In this document: positions 8,967 through 17,415 of the stretch, piece after piece | Layout of the letters: each line of letters begins with the position of its first letter | How positions within the stretch are numbered: the first letter of the stretch is position 1 | Notes under the pieces: generated by a model | The model's input: the letters and a program-made list of their open reading frames with translations, nothing else | Told to the model about the DNA's origin: nothing | Database searches by the model: none | Source of the DNA: Nocardioides islandensis | Lineage (GTDB): Bacteria; Actinomycetota; Actinomycetes; Propionibacteriales; Nocardioidaceae | Length of the DNA: 64,000 bases | Assembly (NCBI RefSeq): GCF_015352455.1 | Contig: NZ_JADKPN010000019.1 | Coordinates: 31,822 to 95,821 of the forward strand | Direction of reading: 5' to 3' | Position numbers and translations under genes: made by a program

Positions 8967-9716
8967 GTGTCCACGAGCGAGTACGTCTGGTTCGGCGCCG
9001 GACTGCTCGTGCTGGTGGCCGCGACGATGGCGGTCGCGAGCGTCGCGGGCGTGGGGCTCGGCTGGACTCCGCTGTCCGCGCTCGCGCGAGCCACCGTCCA
9101 GCTGAGCGTGGTGGCCCTGCTGCTGCGCGGGATCCTCAGCGTCCCCGAGACGGTGGGCGCCTTCCTCCTGCTCATGGCGGCAACGGCGTCGTGGACCGCG
9201 TCGGGCCGGTTGCGGGACCTCTGGCACGGGCGCCGCGCGGCGGTGACCGGGGTCGTGGCCGGCGCCGCCGTCTCGCTGACGGCGATCTTCGCGCTGCACC
9301 TGGTCGCTCTGCAGGTGCGCTTCCTGGTGGCGGTCGCCGGCATCATCATCGGCAACGCCATGAGCGCCGCGACCCTCGCGGGCCGCAACTTCCTGCGCGC
9401 GGCGGGCCACCGTCGCGACGAGGTGGAGGCGTGGCTCTCGCTCGGCGCGACGCCGTCACGCGCCAACCTCGAGATCGGCCAGGAAGCCGTCCGGGAGTCC
9501 CTGCTGCCGAACCTCGACCAGACCCGCTCGACGGGCCTCGTCACGCTGCCCGGCGCCTTCGTGGGCGCCCTCTTCGGGGGCGCGAGCCCCGCCGAGGCAG
9601 CCCAGTTCCAGCTGGTGGTGCTGGCGGGCATCGCCCTCGCGATGACCATCTGCGGCGTCGTGGTGACCCGCATGCTCGGGCGCACGCCGTACGTCGTGGC
9701 GACCGCGCGCGACTGA
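8967..9716 (+). CDS. UPF0014 / FetB-like ABC permease, 249 aa
   Basis: Integral membrane protein of UPF0014, the family of E. coli FetB (YbbM), which with an ATPase FetA exports iron. Seven hydrophobic segments are visible; the conserved stretch VAGIIIGNAMSAATLAGRNF and the later EAVRESLLPNLDQTRSTGLV with PGAFVGALFGGASP are the family signature. No ATPase gene sits next to it, so the partner must be elsewhere or the gene has another role. Monocistronic, with its own leaderless promoter. Confidence 0.85.
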   Translation: MSTSEYVWFGAGLLVLVAATMAVASVAGVGLGWTPLSALARATVQLSVVALLLRGILSVPETVGAFLLLMAATASWTASGRLRDLWHGRRAAVTGVVAGAAVSLTAIFALHLVALQVRFLVAVAGIIIGNAMSAATLAGRNFLRAAGHRRDEVEAWLSLGATPSRANLEIGQEAVRESLLPNLDQTRSTGLVTLPGAFVGALFGGASPAEAAQFQLVVLAGIALAMTICGVVVTRMLGRTPYVVATARD

Positions 9717-9762
9717 GCCCGACCAGCAGGGCGTCGTCAGGTGGCGGTCAGGCGTACGCCTC

Positions 9763-9768
9763 CACAGT
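9763..9768 (+). promoter_or_regulatory. -10 hexamer CACAGT for the glycosyltransferase operon
   Basis: Six bases (TTCCCC) before ATG 9775. Confidence 0.4.
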
Positions 9769-9774
9769 TTCCCC

Positions 9775-10845
9775 ATGACCTCGTCCGCCATCGTCGTCGT
9801 GTCGGGCAGCTACGGTGCCGGCCACGACGCCGCCGCCCAGGCGCTGACCGACCAGCTGCGGTCGGCGGGCCACCGGGTGAGCAGGTTCGACCTGGTGGAC
9901 GAGCTCTCGTGGCGCGTCGGACGACTCCTCCGCTGGCTGTACTTCGCGCAGCTCAGGCTCCTCCCGGCCACCTGGGGAACGACGCTGCGCTTCCTCGAGG
10001 GCGACGGCCTGCTCGTCCGCGCCGTGTGCCAGGTGCTCGCGCTGCTCGGACGCCCGTTGGTACGCCGGCTCCAGGGCGCCGACCTGGTGATCTCGACGCA
10101 TCCCTTCGCCAGCCAGGCTCTCGGCGCCGCGCGTGCCGCCGGCCGGCTCGTGGCCCCCGTCGTGACGTACCTGACCGACGCGTCGGTCCACCGCCTGTGG
10201 GTGCACGACCACGTCGACCTCCATCTCGCGATCCACGCGATCGCCGCCGCGCAGGCGGAAGCACTGGGCGGCCGGAGCGTCGTCGTCGAGCCCGCCGTCG
10301 CCCTCCCCGCACCGCTGCGAGCGAGCGACTGGGTGCCACCCTGGCCCGCGGGGAAGCCCGCCGCCCTCGTCGTGGGCGGTTCGTGCGGCGTGGGTGAGCT
10401 CCGGGCCAGCGCCATGGACGTGCTGGCCACCGGCTTGATGACACCCGTGGTGGTGTGCGGCACGAACGAGCGGCTGCGCGAGCAGGTCGAGGGGGTGCCC
10501 GGGCTGGTGGCGCTCGGCTGGCGTGACGACATGCCGTCCCTGCTCGCTGGAGCCGCCTGCGTGGTCCAGAACGCCGGCGGCATGACGTCCCTGGAGTCCC
10601 TCGCGGCCGGCACACCGACGCTGACCTACCGCCCCATTCCGGGTCACGGCCTCACCAACGCTCGCGCTCTCGACGACGCCGGTCTGGTCCCCTGGGTCCC
10701 GGACGCGGCCGGCCTGGAGGTCGCCCTGATGCGCATCCTCGTGTCGGGGTCGTCGGTCTCCCTCCCTCGCGAGGCTCCGTCGGTCGTCGAGGTGATGCAG
10801 CAGCGGGCCCTCCTCCTCCCGCAGCCCGCGCTCGTGGCGGCGTGA
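9775..10845 (+). CDS. MGDG-synthase-like glycosyltransferase (GT28 fold), 356 aa
   Basis: GT-B fold enzyme that transfers a sugar, probably to a diacylglycerol-type or polyprenyl lipid at the inner membrane face. The N-terminus VVSGSYGAGHDAAAQAL is the acceptor-side motif of MGDG synthase/UgtP proteins. The C-terminal domain has a donor-binding region (ALVVGGSCGVGELR, then VVQNAGGMTSLESLAAGTP and GHGLTNARALDDAG), as in the MurG/GT28 family. It lacks membrane helices. The stop overlaps the start of the polysaccharide deacetylase by 4 nt, so the two are made together and may modify the same envelope glycolipid. Confidence 0.8.
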   Translation: MTSSAIVVVSGSYGAGHDAAAQALTDQLRSAGHRVSRFDLVDELSWRVGRLLRWLYFAQLRLLPATWGTTLRFLEGDGLLVRAVCQVLALLGRPLVRRLQGADLVISTHPFASQALGAARAAGRLVAPVVTYLTDASVHRLWVHDHVDLHLAIHAIAAAQAEALGGRSVVVEPAVALPAPLRASDWVPPWPAGKPAALVVGGSCGVGELRASAMDVLATGLMTPVVVCGTNERLREQVEGVPGLVALGWRDDMPSLLAGAACVVQNAGGMTSLESLAAGTPTLTYRPIPGHGLTNARALDDAGLVPWVPDAAGLEVALMRILVSGSSVSLPREAPSVVEVMQQRALLLPQPALVAA

Positions 10846-11585
10846 CCACGCGTCGTCGCGCGCTGCTCGCGGCTGCCGCCGCGGCCACCGCCGCCACCGC
10901 CCTGGCGCCGTCGCCGGCGTCAGTCGGACCGGTGCGCGCACTGCTGACGCCCTCCGTCCTCGATCCTGCGCTCTCGGGCATCTCGGAGCGTCCGCACGTG
11001 GCCCTGACCTTCGACGACGGGCCGGATGCGGCGTCGACCCCGGCATTCCTCCGACTGCTCGACAGGGTCGGTGTGACCGCCACGTTCTTCGTCCTGGGGC
11101 GCCACCTGCGAGACCGCGGCCTGCTCCTCGAGATGGTCGCGGCCGGGCACGAGATCGGCGTGCACGGGTGGGACCACCGACCCGTCGCCCTCCACGGACC
11201 CACCGGCCTGCGCGACGGGTTGCGGCGTACCCGGGACCTCGTCGAGGACGGCACGGGCACGGCGGTGCGGTGGTACCGACCGCCGTACGGCGTGGTGACC
11301 CCCTCCTCGTGGTGGTCGGCCGACCGGGTCGGACTGCGCACGGTCCTGTGGTCGGCCTGGGGCCGGGACTGGGAGCGTCGCGCCACGCCCGCGTCGGTGA
11401 GCGCGCTCGTCACCCGCCAGCTGCGGCCCGGCGGGACGGTGCTGCTGCACGACTCGGACCGGACCTCGGCACCGGGATCCTGGCGCACGACCTTGGGGGC
11501 GACCGCAGCGCTCGTCGAGCACTGGCAGGCGCACCAGTGGGCCGTCGGCCCCCTGCGGGACCACTGGTCGACGACCTCAGACTGA
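10842..11585 (+). CDS. Secreted polysaccharide deacetylase (NodB/CE4), 247 aa
   Basis: Removes acetyl groups from a sugar polymer or glycolipid outside the membrane. MTTRRRALLA followed by an alanine-rich hydrophobic run is a signal peptide, possibly Tat. CE4 motif 1 is TFDDGPD (56-62), motif 2 gives metal ligands H108 and H112 in HGWDH, motif 3 is RPPYG, and the late LLHDSD carries the catalytic histidine. All key residues are present. The GTG start is set by the GTGA overlap with the preceding glycosyltransferase. Its 3' end overlaps the convergent DedA gene by 9 nt. Confidence 0.85.
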   Translation: MTTRRRALLAAAAAATAATALAPSPASVGPVRALLTPSVLDPALSGISERPHVALTFDDGPDAASTPAFLRLLDRVGVTATFFVLGRHLRDRGLLLEMVAAGHEIGVHGWDHRPVALHGPTGLRDGLRRTRDLVEDGTGTAVRWYRPPYGVVTPSSWWSADRVGLRTVLWSAWGRDWERRATPASVSALVTRQLRPGGTVLLHDSDRTSAPGSWRTTLGATAALVEHWQAHQWAVGPLRDHWSTTSD

Positions 11586-12233
11586 GACGGGGACCTTCGG
11601 AGCCTCGGGCCCTGCGGCTGCAGGCCTCCGAGACCGCCGCCGGCGCAGATACGCGATGGCAGCCGGCAGCACCGAGAGCGCAGCGAGGGCGATGACGATG
11701 ACGTCGACGTGTGCGGCGACGACGGGGACCCCGCCGAGGAAGATGCCGGCCCCCACGAGCAGCACCGACCACAGCACCGCGCCGACGACGTTGAACTGCG
11801 TGAACCGTCGCCTCGGCATCCCGGCCACTCCCGCGGCCACCGGCGTGAACGTCCGGACCACGGGCACGAACCTGGCCAGGATCACCGCCTTGGGGCCGTG
11901 CCGGTCGAAGAACTCGCGGGCGCACTCGGCGTGCCGGGCACGGAACCAGCGCGAGCCCGACTCGCGGCCGAACACACGAGGTCCGAGGGCCCGACCGATC
12001 AGGTAGCCCACCTGGTCACCGACCACCGCCGCGAGCGCCATCCCGGCGAGCACGAGAGCCACCGGCAGGTGGAACACCGCCACCGCGGCCAGCAGCCCCA
12101 CGGTGAACAGCAGGCTGTCCCCTGGGAGGAAGAACCCGAGCAGCAGGCCGGTCTCGGCGAACACGACCGCCATCGCCACCAGAACCGCGGCGGGACCCAG
12201 TCCCATCAGCAGCGGAGTCAGGGCGATCAACAT
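11577..12233 (-). CDS. DedA-family membrane protein, 218 aa
   Basis: DedA/SNARE-associated family, whose members act as flippases for undecaprenyl phosphate or phospholipids and support membrane potential. The re-entrant motif FAETGLLLGFFLPGDSLLF (about 25-43) and the conserved FDRHGPKAVILARFVPVVRT segment (about 109-128, with the essential arginines of FxRxxPxxR type) are both present, followed by GVAGMPRRRFTQFNVVGAVLW. Length is normal for the family. A TAGCCT hexamer 6 nt before the ATG supports the start. Confidence 0.9.
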   Translation of the reverse strand: MLIALTPLLMGLGPAAVLVAMAVVFAETGLLLGFFLPGDSLLFTVGLLAAVAVFHLPVALVLAGMALAAVVGDQVGYLIGRALGPRVFGRESGSRWFRARHAECAREFFDRHGPKAVILARFVPVVRTFTPVAAGVAGMPRRRFTQFNVVGAVLWSVLLVGAGIFLGGVPVVAAHVDVIVIALAALSVLPAAIAYLRRRRSRRPAAAGPEAPKVPVSV

Positions 12234-12239
12234 GCCACG

Positions 12240-12245
12240 AGGCTA
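12240..12245 (-). promoter_or_regulatory. -10 hexamer TAGCCT for dedA
   Basis: On the minus strand, six bases (CGTGGC) before ATG 12233; it lies in the 24-bp gap after the PIG-L gene. Confidence 0.5.
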
Positions 12246-12257
12246 GGGATGCGAACC

Positions 12258-13088
12258 TCACATCCACCTGACTGCCGTGCGGCGACGATGCGTGGGGCCG
12301 AACACGTCGTCGACGCCACCGCAGGACGCCGTCCCCAGCGCGTCACGGAACCACTCAGCCCCCAGCACCCGCGCGCGCAGCGGCGGCGGGAGGCGCAGCA
12401 GCAGGGCGATGGTCCGCAGGCCGTCGGTGCCGCCGGCCTGGGAGGCGTGCGCACGCAGCGCGGCCAGCTTGGCCGGCAGGTGCGCACGGACGTCGACGCG
12501 GTGGGTGATGTCCGACCGGGACGTGAAGGCGCACGTCAGGTCGGGCAGCTCGGGCATCGGCGTGACCCGCGAGAGGAGACGCAGCGCGGCCACGGCTCGG
12601 GCGATCGACTGACGATCGACGGTTGCCTCCAGCAGCACCGGCGTCCCGGCCGCGGCGGCCGCCAGGGCGCCGACGCGATGGACCTGCACGTGGTCCGGGT
12701 GCCCGTAGCCACCGGCCCGGTCGTAGCTCGTGAGCACCTGCGCCCCCTCCTCACGGAGCACGTGCGCCAGGCGCGCTGCCGGCTCGTCCGGCGACACGGA
12801 CGCGAAGGTGGCGGGTCCGGGCTCGTGGCCCGAGTCCGCGTAGCCCAGCTGCACCAGCCGCGCCACTCCGAGTGCCCGTGCGGAGGCGGCCAGCTCGGCC
12901 CGTCGTCGGCGACCGAGCTCGGCCGGCTCGGGCGTGGCGTCCGCGAGCCCCGCCTCCCCTCCTGTCGCGGTCACCAGCACGACCCGGTGGCCGGCCGCGG
13001 CCGCGCGAGCGAGCGTGCCACCGGTCAGCAGCGCCTCGTCGTCGGGGTGGGCGTGGAAGGACACGAGCGTGAAGGGCCTGGTGGTCAT
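12258..13088 (-). CDS. PIG-L/LmbE-family N-deacetylase, 276 aa
   Basis: Zinc-dependent deacetylase of the family of MshB, Mca and GlcNAc-PI deacetylase. The metal-binding HAHPDDE motif is near the N-terminus (FHAHPDDEALLTGGT), and the second histidine motif GGYGHPDHVQVH is at about residue 130. The substrate is unknown; next to a GT4 transferase and a flippase-like protein, a sugar-linked lipid or thiol precursor is likely. The ATG at 13088 is used; a GTG at 13097 would overlap the preceding glycosyltransferase stop by 4 nt (GTGA) and is equally possible. Last gene of a three-gene operon. Confidence 0.85.
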   Translation of the reverse strand: MTTRPFTLVSFHAHPDDEALLTGGTLARAAAAGHRVVLVTATGGEAGLADATPEPAELGRRRRAELAASARALGVARLVQLGYADSGHEPGPATFASVSPDEPAARLAHVLREEGAQVLTSYDRAGGYGHPDHVQVHRVGALAAAAAGTPVLLEATVDRQSIARAVAALRLLSRVTPMPELPDLTCAFTSRSDITHRVDVRAHLPAKLAALRAHASQAGGTDGLRTIALLLRLPPPLRARVLGAEWFRDALGTASCGGVDDVFGPTHRRRTAVRWM

Positions 13089-13093
13089 GGGCG

Positions 13094-14173
13094 TCACGAG
13101 GACACCAGCCTGCGGGGGGAGGCGGCGCGCGGGTGGCGGCGGGCAGCGAGGGCGGCGGCGTACACGTCCGCACGGGCCACGTCTGCGTCCGCCCAGGAGC
13201 ATCGCGGAGGTACGGCGCGGTTGTGCTCCGTCAGGGCCCGGCGCAGCCCGTCATCGGTGAGCAGCCGCAGCAGGTGGCCGGCGAGGTCCTCGTCGGAGTC
13301 ACCGAGGAGCCCGTCGACGCCGTGCGTGATGTACGACGCGACGCCCGACCTGGCGCTCGCGACGACGGGCAGCCCGCTGGCGCGGGCCTCGAGAGCCGCG
13401 ATGCCGAAGGACTCGCGATGCGCGGGCGCGAGGAAGATCGACGCGGCCGCGAGCTCGCGACGTACGACGCTCCTGTCCACCGTTCCGGTCAGGTGGACGC
13501 CGTCGAGACGGTGGCTGCGCAGGTAACGCGTGAGTGCCGGCCGCTGTGGCCCGTCGCCGACGACGGTGGCGTGCACGTCGACGTGTCGCGCCACGTCCCC
13601 CAGGATCCTGGCGAGCGGGAGCGTCCGCTTCACCCTCGTCAGCCGCATCACCGCCAGCACGCGGGGCGGTCCGTCGGGGGGCGTCGGCCTCGGCCGCCAG
13701 GCGTCGAGGTCGACCGCGTTGGGCACCACGCGGACCGGTGCGCCGACGATGTCGCGCACCGGCGCGGCCGCCGCTGCCGAGACCGCCGTCCAGAGGACGG
13801 GCCACCGGGCGACCCCGCTCAGGTCCCCCAGCGTGCCGGCCAGCGGTCCGAGACCGGTGAGCATCGAGTGGACGGTGGCCACCGTCGGGATCCCGGCCAG
13901 CGCCGCCCACCGCGCGCCCGCGAGGGAATACGGCGACAGCGAGACGTGCGCGTGCACGAGGTCCGGGTCGAAGTCGGTCAGCCAGTGCGCTGCGCGACGC
14001 CCCGTCCGGACGACATGGTCCGCATCCTCGTCCGCGCCGGGCGGGAGCGGCGCGGGAGTGACCACGCGGGCGTCGTGGCCGACGCGACGCTGACGGTCGA
14101 CCAGGTCCCGGACGTGCATCTCGATGCCGCCGACCGTCGGCAGGTAGCTGTCGGTGAGGTGCGCGATCCTCAT
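13094..14173 (-). CDS. GT4-family glycosyltransferase, 359 aa
   Basis: Retaining GT-B glycosyltransferase of family 4, cytoplasmic face of the membrane. MRIAHLTDSYLPTVGGIEMHV is the classic start (a GGIE acceptor loop as in PimA/PimB/MshA-like enzymes). VVPNAVDLDAW, the VMRLTRVKR donor-phosphate region and the EX7E-type motif in HRESFGIAALEARASGLPVV (about 270-290) complete the fold. The ATG at 14173 overlaps the upstream stop (ATGA). Between a flippase-like protein and a PIG-L deacetylase it probably builds a surface glycolipid or phosphatidylinositol derivative, by inference. Confidence 0.85.
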   Translation of the reverse strand: MRIAHLTDSYLPTVGGIEMHVRDLVDRQRRVGHDARVVTPAPLPPGADEDADHVVRTGRRAAHWLTDFDPDLVHAHVSLSPYSLAGARWAALAGIPTVATVHSMLTGLGPLAGTLGDLSGVARWPVLWTAVSAAAAAPVRDIVGAPVRVVPNAVDLDAWRPRPTPPDGPPRVLAVMRLTRVKRTLPLARILGDVARHVDVHATVVGDGPQRPALTRYLRSHRLDGVHLTGTVDRSVVRRELAAASIFLAPAHRESFGIAALEARASGLPVVASARSGVASYITHGVDGLLGDSDEDLAGHLLRLLTDDGLRRALTEHNRAVPPRCSWADADVARADVYAAALAARRHPRAASPRRLVSS

Positions 14174-15240
14174 CGGGCCGCTCCGGTCCGCCCGCGCACG
14201 CGCAGCTCCCACCAGGCAAGGAGGGCACCGCCGACCGGGATCTCCAGCCCGAAGGTGAGGGCGCGGTACAGCAGGACGCCCGAGGCGATGCCCGCCGCGG
14301 AGCCGCCAGGGGCGAGCGTGAGCACGCCCACCAGTCCCAGCTCGACCAGTCCCAGTCCCCCGGGTGTCACCGGCAGCAGGGTCGCCAACCGCTCGACGCA
14401 CGACGCGAGGAGGACGACTCCGAGGGGGACCGACGCGCCTGTCGACCAGAGGCACAGACCCAGCAGCAGGACCAGGAGGGCCGAGTAGAGGACCATCCCC
14501 GCGGTGAGCGGCCGCCAGCGGCGAGCGGCCAGGACCCTGGTCTCGTTGCGCCACGTCGCGACTCCCTCGTGGGTGAGCACGGGGTGTGGCAGCCTGCCGG
14601 CGGCACGCTGCACCCGCGACGCCGCCCGGTTGACGACGGCGGCGACCCGGGTCAGGCCGCCCGGCCACGCCATGAGCACGACCACGACGGCCGTGGCGGC
14701 GACGGACGTGGCACCTCCGAGGAGAGCGCGGCCGGGGCCGACGAGACCCGGTGGGCCGAGCACCTGGACGGCGGCGAGGGCCACGACCGGGAAGGCCAGC
14801 TTGGTCAGGACGTCCCAGAGGTTCGTGAGCACGGTGTACGTCGCGAACGCCGCGCCGTCGTGTCCCCACGCACGCGCCATCCGGTAGTTGAGCGCGATCC
14901 CGGCGGCCCCTCCCGCCGGCAGCACGTTGGAGACCGCACTCCCCGTGAGGCTGAGCAGCAGAGCCCGGCGACGGCCGAGGCCCGGGAGAGCGGCCCCCAG
15001 CGTCGTGGTGTGCGCGAGCAGCCCGACCAGCCACACGAGTCCCAGCCCGACCAGGACCGGCCACGACGGCGCACGCGCGGCTTGCGCGATGGCCGCCCAC
15101 GGAACGCCGGCGACAGCCGGCACCAGGAGCCAGAGCGCCGTTCCCCCCGCGACGGCACCCAGGAGGTGGTGGAGTCCCCTCGGGCGTCGGGGGCGGACGG
15201 ACGCGGCGCCGACCGGCGCGTCGACGTCGAGGAGTGTCAC
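14170..15240 (-). CDS. LPG-synthase-TM/flippase-like membrane protein (UPF0104), 356 aa
   Basis: Integral membrane protein with about eight helices, of the lysylphosphatidylglycerol-synthase transmembrane family, which lacks the transferase domain and is thought to flip lipids. The family motif GSAVSNVLPAGGAAGIALNYRM (about 98-119) and the late LLPVTPGGLGLVELGLVG are clear. It is the first gene of the operon with the GT4 and PIG-L genes, which suggests export of the lipid they make. The GTG at 15240 follows CACGTT by 6 nt. Confidence 0.85.
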   Translation of the reverse strand: MTLLDVDAPVGAASVRPRRPRGLHHLLGAVAGGTALWLLVPAVAGVPWAAIAQAARAPSWPVLVGLGLVWLVGLLAHTTTLGAALPGLGRRRALLLSLTGSAVSNVLPAGGAAGIALNYRMARAWGHDGAAFATYTVLTNLWDVLTKLAFPVVALAAVQVLGPPGLVGPGRALLGGATSVAATAVVVVLMAWPGGLTRVAAVVNRAASRVQRAAGRLPHPVLTHEGVATWRNETRVLAARRWRPLTAGMVLYSALLVLLLGLCLWSTGASVPLGVVLLASCVERLATLLPVTPGGLGLVELGLVGVLTLAPGGSAAGIASGVLLYRALTFGLEIPVGGALLAWWELRVRGRTGAAR

Positions 15241-15246
15241 GTGGCA

Positions 15247-15252
15247 AACGTG
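15247..15252 (-). promoter_or_regulatory. -10 hexamer CACGTT for the flippase operon
   Basis: Minus strand, six bases (TGCCAC) before GTG 15240. Confidence 0.4.
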
Positions 15253-15288
15253 CGGCCCGACGCCTGACGGGGACCTGACCGGACGACG

Positions 15289-16632
15289 TCAGCGACGTGG
15301 CAGCGACACCACGAAGCGAGCACCGCGCGGGGCGTCCTCGAGGGTGACCTCGCCCCCGAGCGAGCGGGCGACGCGGCGGGCGATCCCGAGGCCGAGACCC
15401 GCACCGCCGGCCCGGTGGGAGACGCCGGGGTCGAACAGCCGTGCCCGCCGAGGCGGCTCGATGCCCTGGCCGTCGTCACTGACCACGAGGTCGATGCGGT
15501 CGGGCCGCTCGACCGCCTCGAGCACGACCACGGACGAGGCGTGCTGCACCGCGTTGTCCACGACCGGCACCAGGGCCCGGACCGCGACCTCACTGGGTGC
15601 GGCGATCCGGGCCGCCGACCCGCTCGGCCGGACCTCGACGGTGATGCCCGCGCGGGAGACGGCCCGAGCCGCGGCGTCCGCGAGCACCTCCGCCGGGTCG
15701 GTCGTGCGGTGCACCGTCGAGGCAGCGCCGTCGCGGGAGATGTCGAGCAGGGTGGTGATCACCCCGGACATCGCGGTCGCGGACTCGGCCACCTGCTCGA
15801 TCTCGCGTCGCAGAGCCGGGTCGTCGACGCCGCGCATCAGCGCCAGGTCGGCCGCCCCTCGGATCGAGGTGAGCGGCGTCCGCAGCTCGTGGGCCAGCTC
15901 GGCGGTCAGCCGCTGCTCGGCCAGGATCACCGACGCCACGCGGTCCAGCAGCCGGTCGAGCACCAGCGCCAGCGCCGACAGCTCGTCGGTGGCCGGGCCC
16001 AGGTCGAAGCGGCGGTCGAGGTCGTGCTCGCTCCAGTCGTCCGCCCGCTCGGCCATCAGGGCCACCGGATGGAGGGCCTGACGCGTGACGCGCCACGCGA
16101 TGAACCCGGAGGCCGCCACGACCAGCACCCCGAGGAGCAGGGTGGCGATGAGGGCGTACAGCTCCGAACGTTCGTACGGCGCCGTCTCGGCGCCCACGAC
16201 CACGACCCCCTTCGCACCCCCCGAGGTGGTGAACGGCACCGCCAGCAGCCTGGTCTCGTCGCCGGACACCGTCACCTTCTGCTCGCGGCCCGCGCGACCC
16301 AGTCGCTGCGCGGCCTCCCGCGCATCGCGCTCCACCGACCCGGCGACCAAGGACCCGTCCGCGGCGTACACGGCGACGCCGAGCTCCAGGACGTCCGGCG
16401 GAGCCGTCACGACGCCGCCCGAGCCGGAGGCCTGGTCGACCACGGCCACCATCGCGTCGGCCCGGTCGTGGAGGACGCGGTCGATGTCCCGCTGCGCGGT
16501 CGCGCCCAGGAGGAGCTGGATCCCGAGGCCGACCACCAGCATGGCGACCGCCATCAGCCCCACCGTCGAGACGACGATCTTGCCGCGGAACGTGCGCGGT
16601 CCCCACCGCCGTACGCCGGACCGCTCGCTCAT
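15289..16632 (-). CDS. Membrane sensor histidine kinase, 447 aa
   Basis: Partner of the OmpR-type regulator just upstream. TM1 is at about 19-43, an extracytoplasmic sensor at 44-155, TM2 at about 158-181, then HAMP (RQALHPVALMAERADDW), a HisKA dimerisation domain with phospho-acceptor H248 in LAHELRTPLTSIRG, and a HATPase_c domain with N box VVDNAVQHA and G box DDGQGI. Start and upstream stop overlap by one base (TGATG), so the pair is coupled. The signal is unknown; the neighbouring envelope genes suggest a cell-surface role. Confidence 0.9.
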   Translation of the reverse strand: MSERSGVRRWGPRTFRGKIVVSTVGLMAVAMLVVGLGIQLLLGATAQRDIDRVLHDRADAMVAVVDQASGSGGVVTAPPDVLELGVAVYAADGSLVAGSVERDAREAAQRLGRAGREQKVTVSGDETRLLAVPFTTSGGAKGVVVVGAETAPYERSELYALIATLLLGVLVVAASGFIAWRVTRQALHPVALMAERADDWSEHDLDRRFDLGPATDELSALALVLDRLLDRVASVILAEQRLTAELAHELRTPLTSIRGAADLALMRGVDDPALRREIEQVAESATAMSGVITTLLDISRDGAASTVHRTTDPAEVLADAAARAVSRAGITVEVRPSGSAARIAAPSEVAVRALVPVVDNAVQHASSVVVLEAVERPDRIDLVVSDDGQGIEPPRRARLFDPGVSHRAGGAGLGLGIARRVARSLGGEVTLEDAPRGARFVVSLPRR

Positions 16633-17300
16633 CACCTCAGTGTGTAGCCCACGCCCCGGACCGTGGTGAGTGTGAGCGGCGAGTCCACCTGCTCGAGCTT
16701 CACCCGGATCCGGCGGATGAACGAGTCGACGGTGTTGTCGCTGACCATCGCCTCGTGCGGCCACGCGGCCGCGACGATGGCACGACGCCGTACGACCTCG
16801 CCCGGGCGCGACGTGATGGCGGCCAGCATCCGGAACTCCGTCGGCGTCAGCAGCACCTCGTGTCCGGCGTGCGCCACGGAGTGGCGTGCGGGATCGAGCA
16901 CCAGATCGGTCGGCGCCGCGGTCGCGCTGACCTGTCGGCCGCGCTTCGCCAGGGCCTCGATCCGGGCCACCAGCTCCTTCACGTCGAACGGCTTGGCCAG
17001 GTAGTCGTCGGCCCCGGCGCTGAAGCCCGCGAGCTTCTCGTGCATCGCGCCCAGCGCGGTCAGGAAGATCACCGGCGCGGACTGGCCGGCCGACCGCAGC
17101 GCCTGGCACACGTCGCGGCCGTCGGAGTCGGGCAGCCCGATGTCCAGCACGAGCACGTCGAGGCCGTCGTCGGTCGCGAACAGCCGCAGCGCCTCGCCGC
17201 CGTCGTGGGCCGCCGTCACCGTGTGGCCGGTCAGCTCCAAGGCCTCCGAGACCACGCGACGGATGGCGGGGTCGTCCTCGCACAGCCCGACGTTGACCAC
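16632..17300 (-). CDS. OmpR/PhoB-family response regulator, 222 aa
   Basis: Receiver domain with acidic pair ED at 8-9, phospho-acceptor D53 in VLDIGLPD and K103 in AKPF, then a winged-helix DNA-binding domain (LLTPTEFRMLAAITSRPGEVV, SDNTVDSFIRRIRVKLE, TVRGVGYTLR). The GTG at 17300 is chosen because the receiver begins at once and GAGAAT plus GGAGG precede it; a longer frame to 17399 adds unlikely arginine-rich sequence. Works with the histidine kinase at 15289-16632. Confidence 0.9.
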   Translation of the reverse strand: MVNVGLCEDDPAIRRVVSEALELTGHTVTAAHDGGEALRLFATDDGLDVLVLDIGLPDSDGRDVCQALRSAGQSAPVIFLTALGAMHEKLAGFSAGADDYLAKPFDVKELVARIEALAKRGRQVSATAAPTDLVLDPARHSVAHAGHEVLLTPTEFRMLAAITSRPGEVVRRRAIVAAAWPHEAMVSDNTVDSFIRRIRVKLEQVDSPLTLTTVRGVGYTLR

Positions 17301-17306
17301 GCCTCC

Positions 17307-17312
17307 ATTCTC
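17307..17312 (-). promoter_or_regulatory. -10-like GAGAAT for the two-component operon
   Basis: Six bases before GTG 17300; the gap itself is GGAGGC, which could instead act as a very close ribosome binding site. Confidence 0.35.
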
Positions 17313-17403
17313 CCGCGCGTACCTGACGGCTACCTGACTGCGCCGTACGGGCGCTGGTCGTCGCCGGGCATGGCTCTCCCGGGGAGGGTGTAGCGCCATG
17401 CCC

Positions 17404-17409
17404 TACAGT
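17404..17409 (+). promoter_or_regulatory. -10 hexamer TACAGT for rsbQ-rsbP
   Basis: TACAGT, six bases before ATG 17416. It decides the start: an in-frame ATG at 17398 lies upstream of this hexamer and so would not be in the leaderless transcript. Confidence 0.5.
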
Positions 17410-17415
17410 TCCGGC

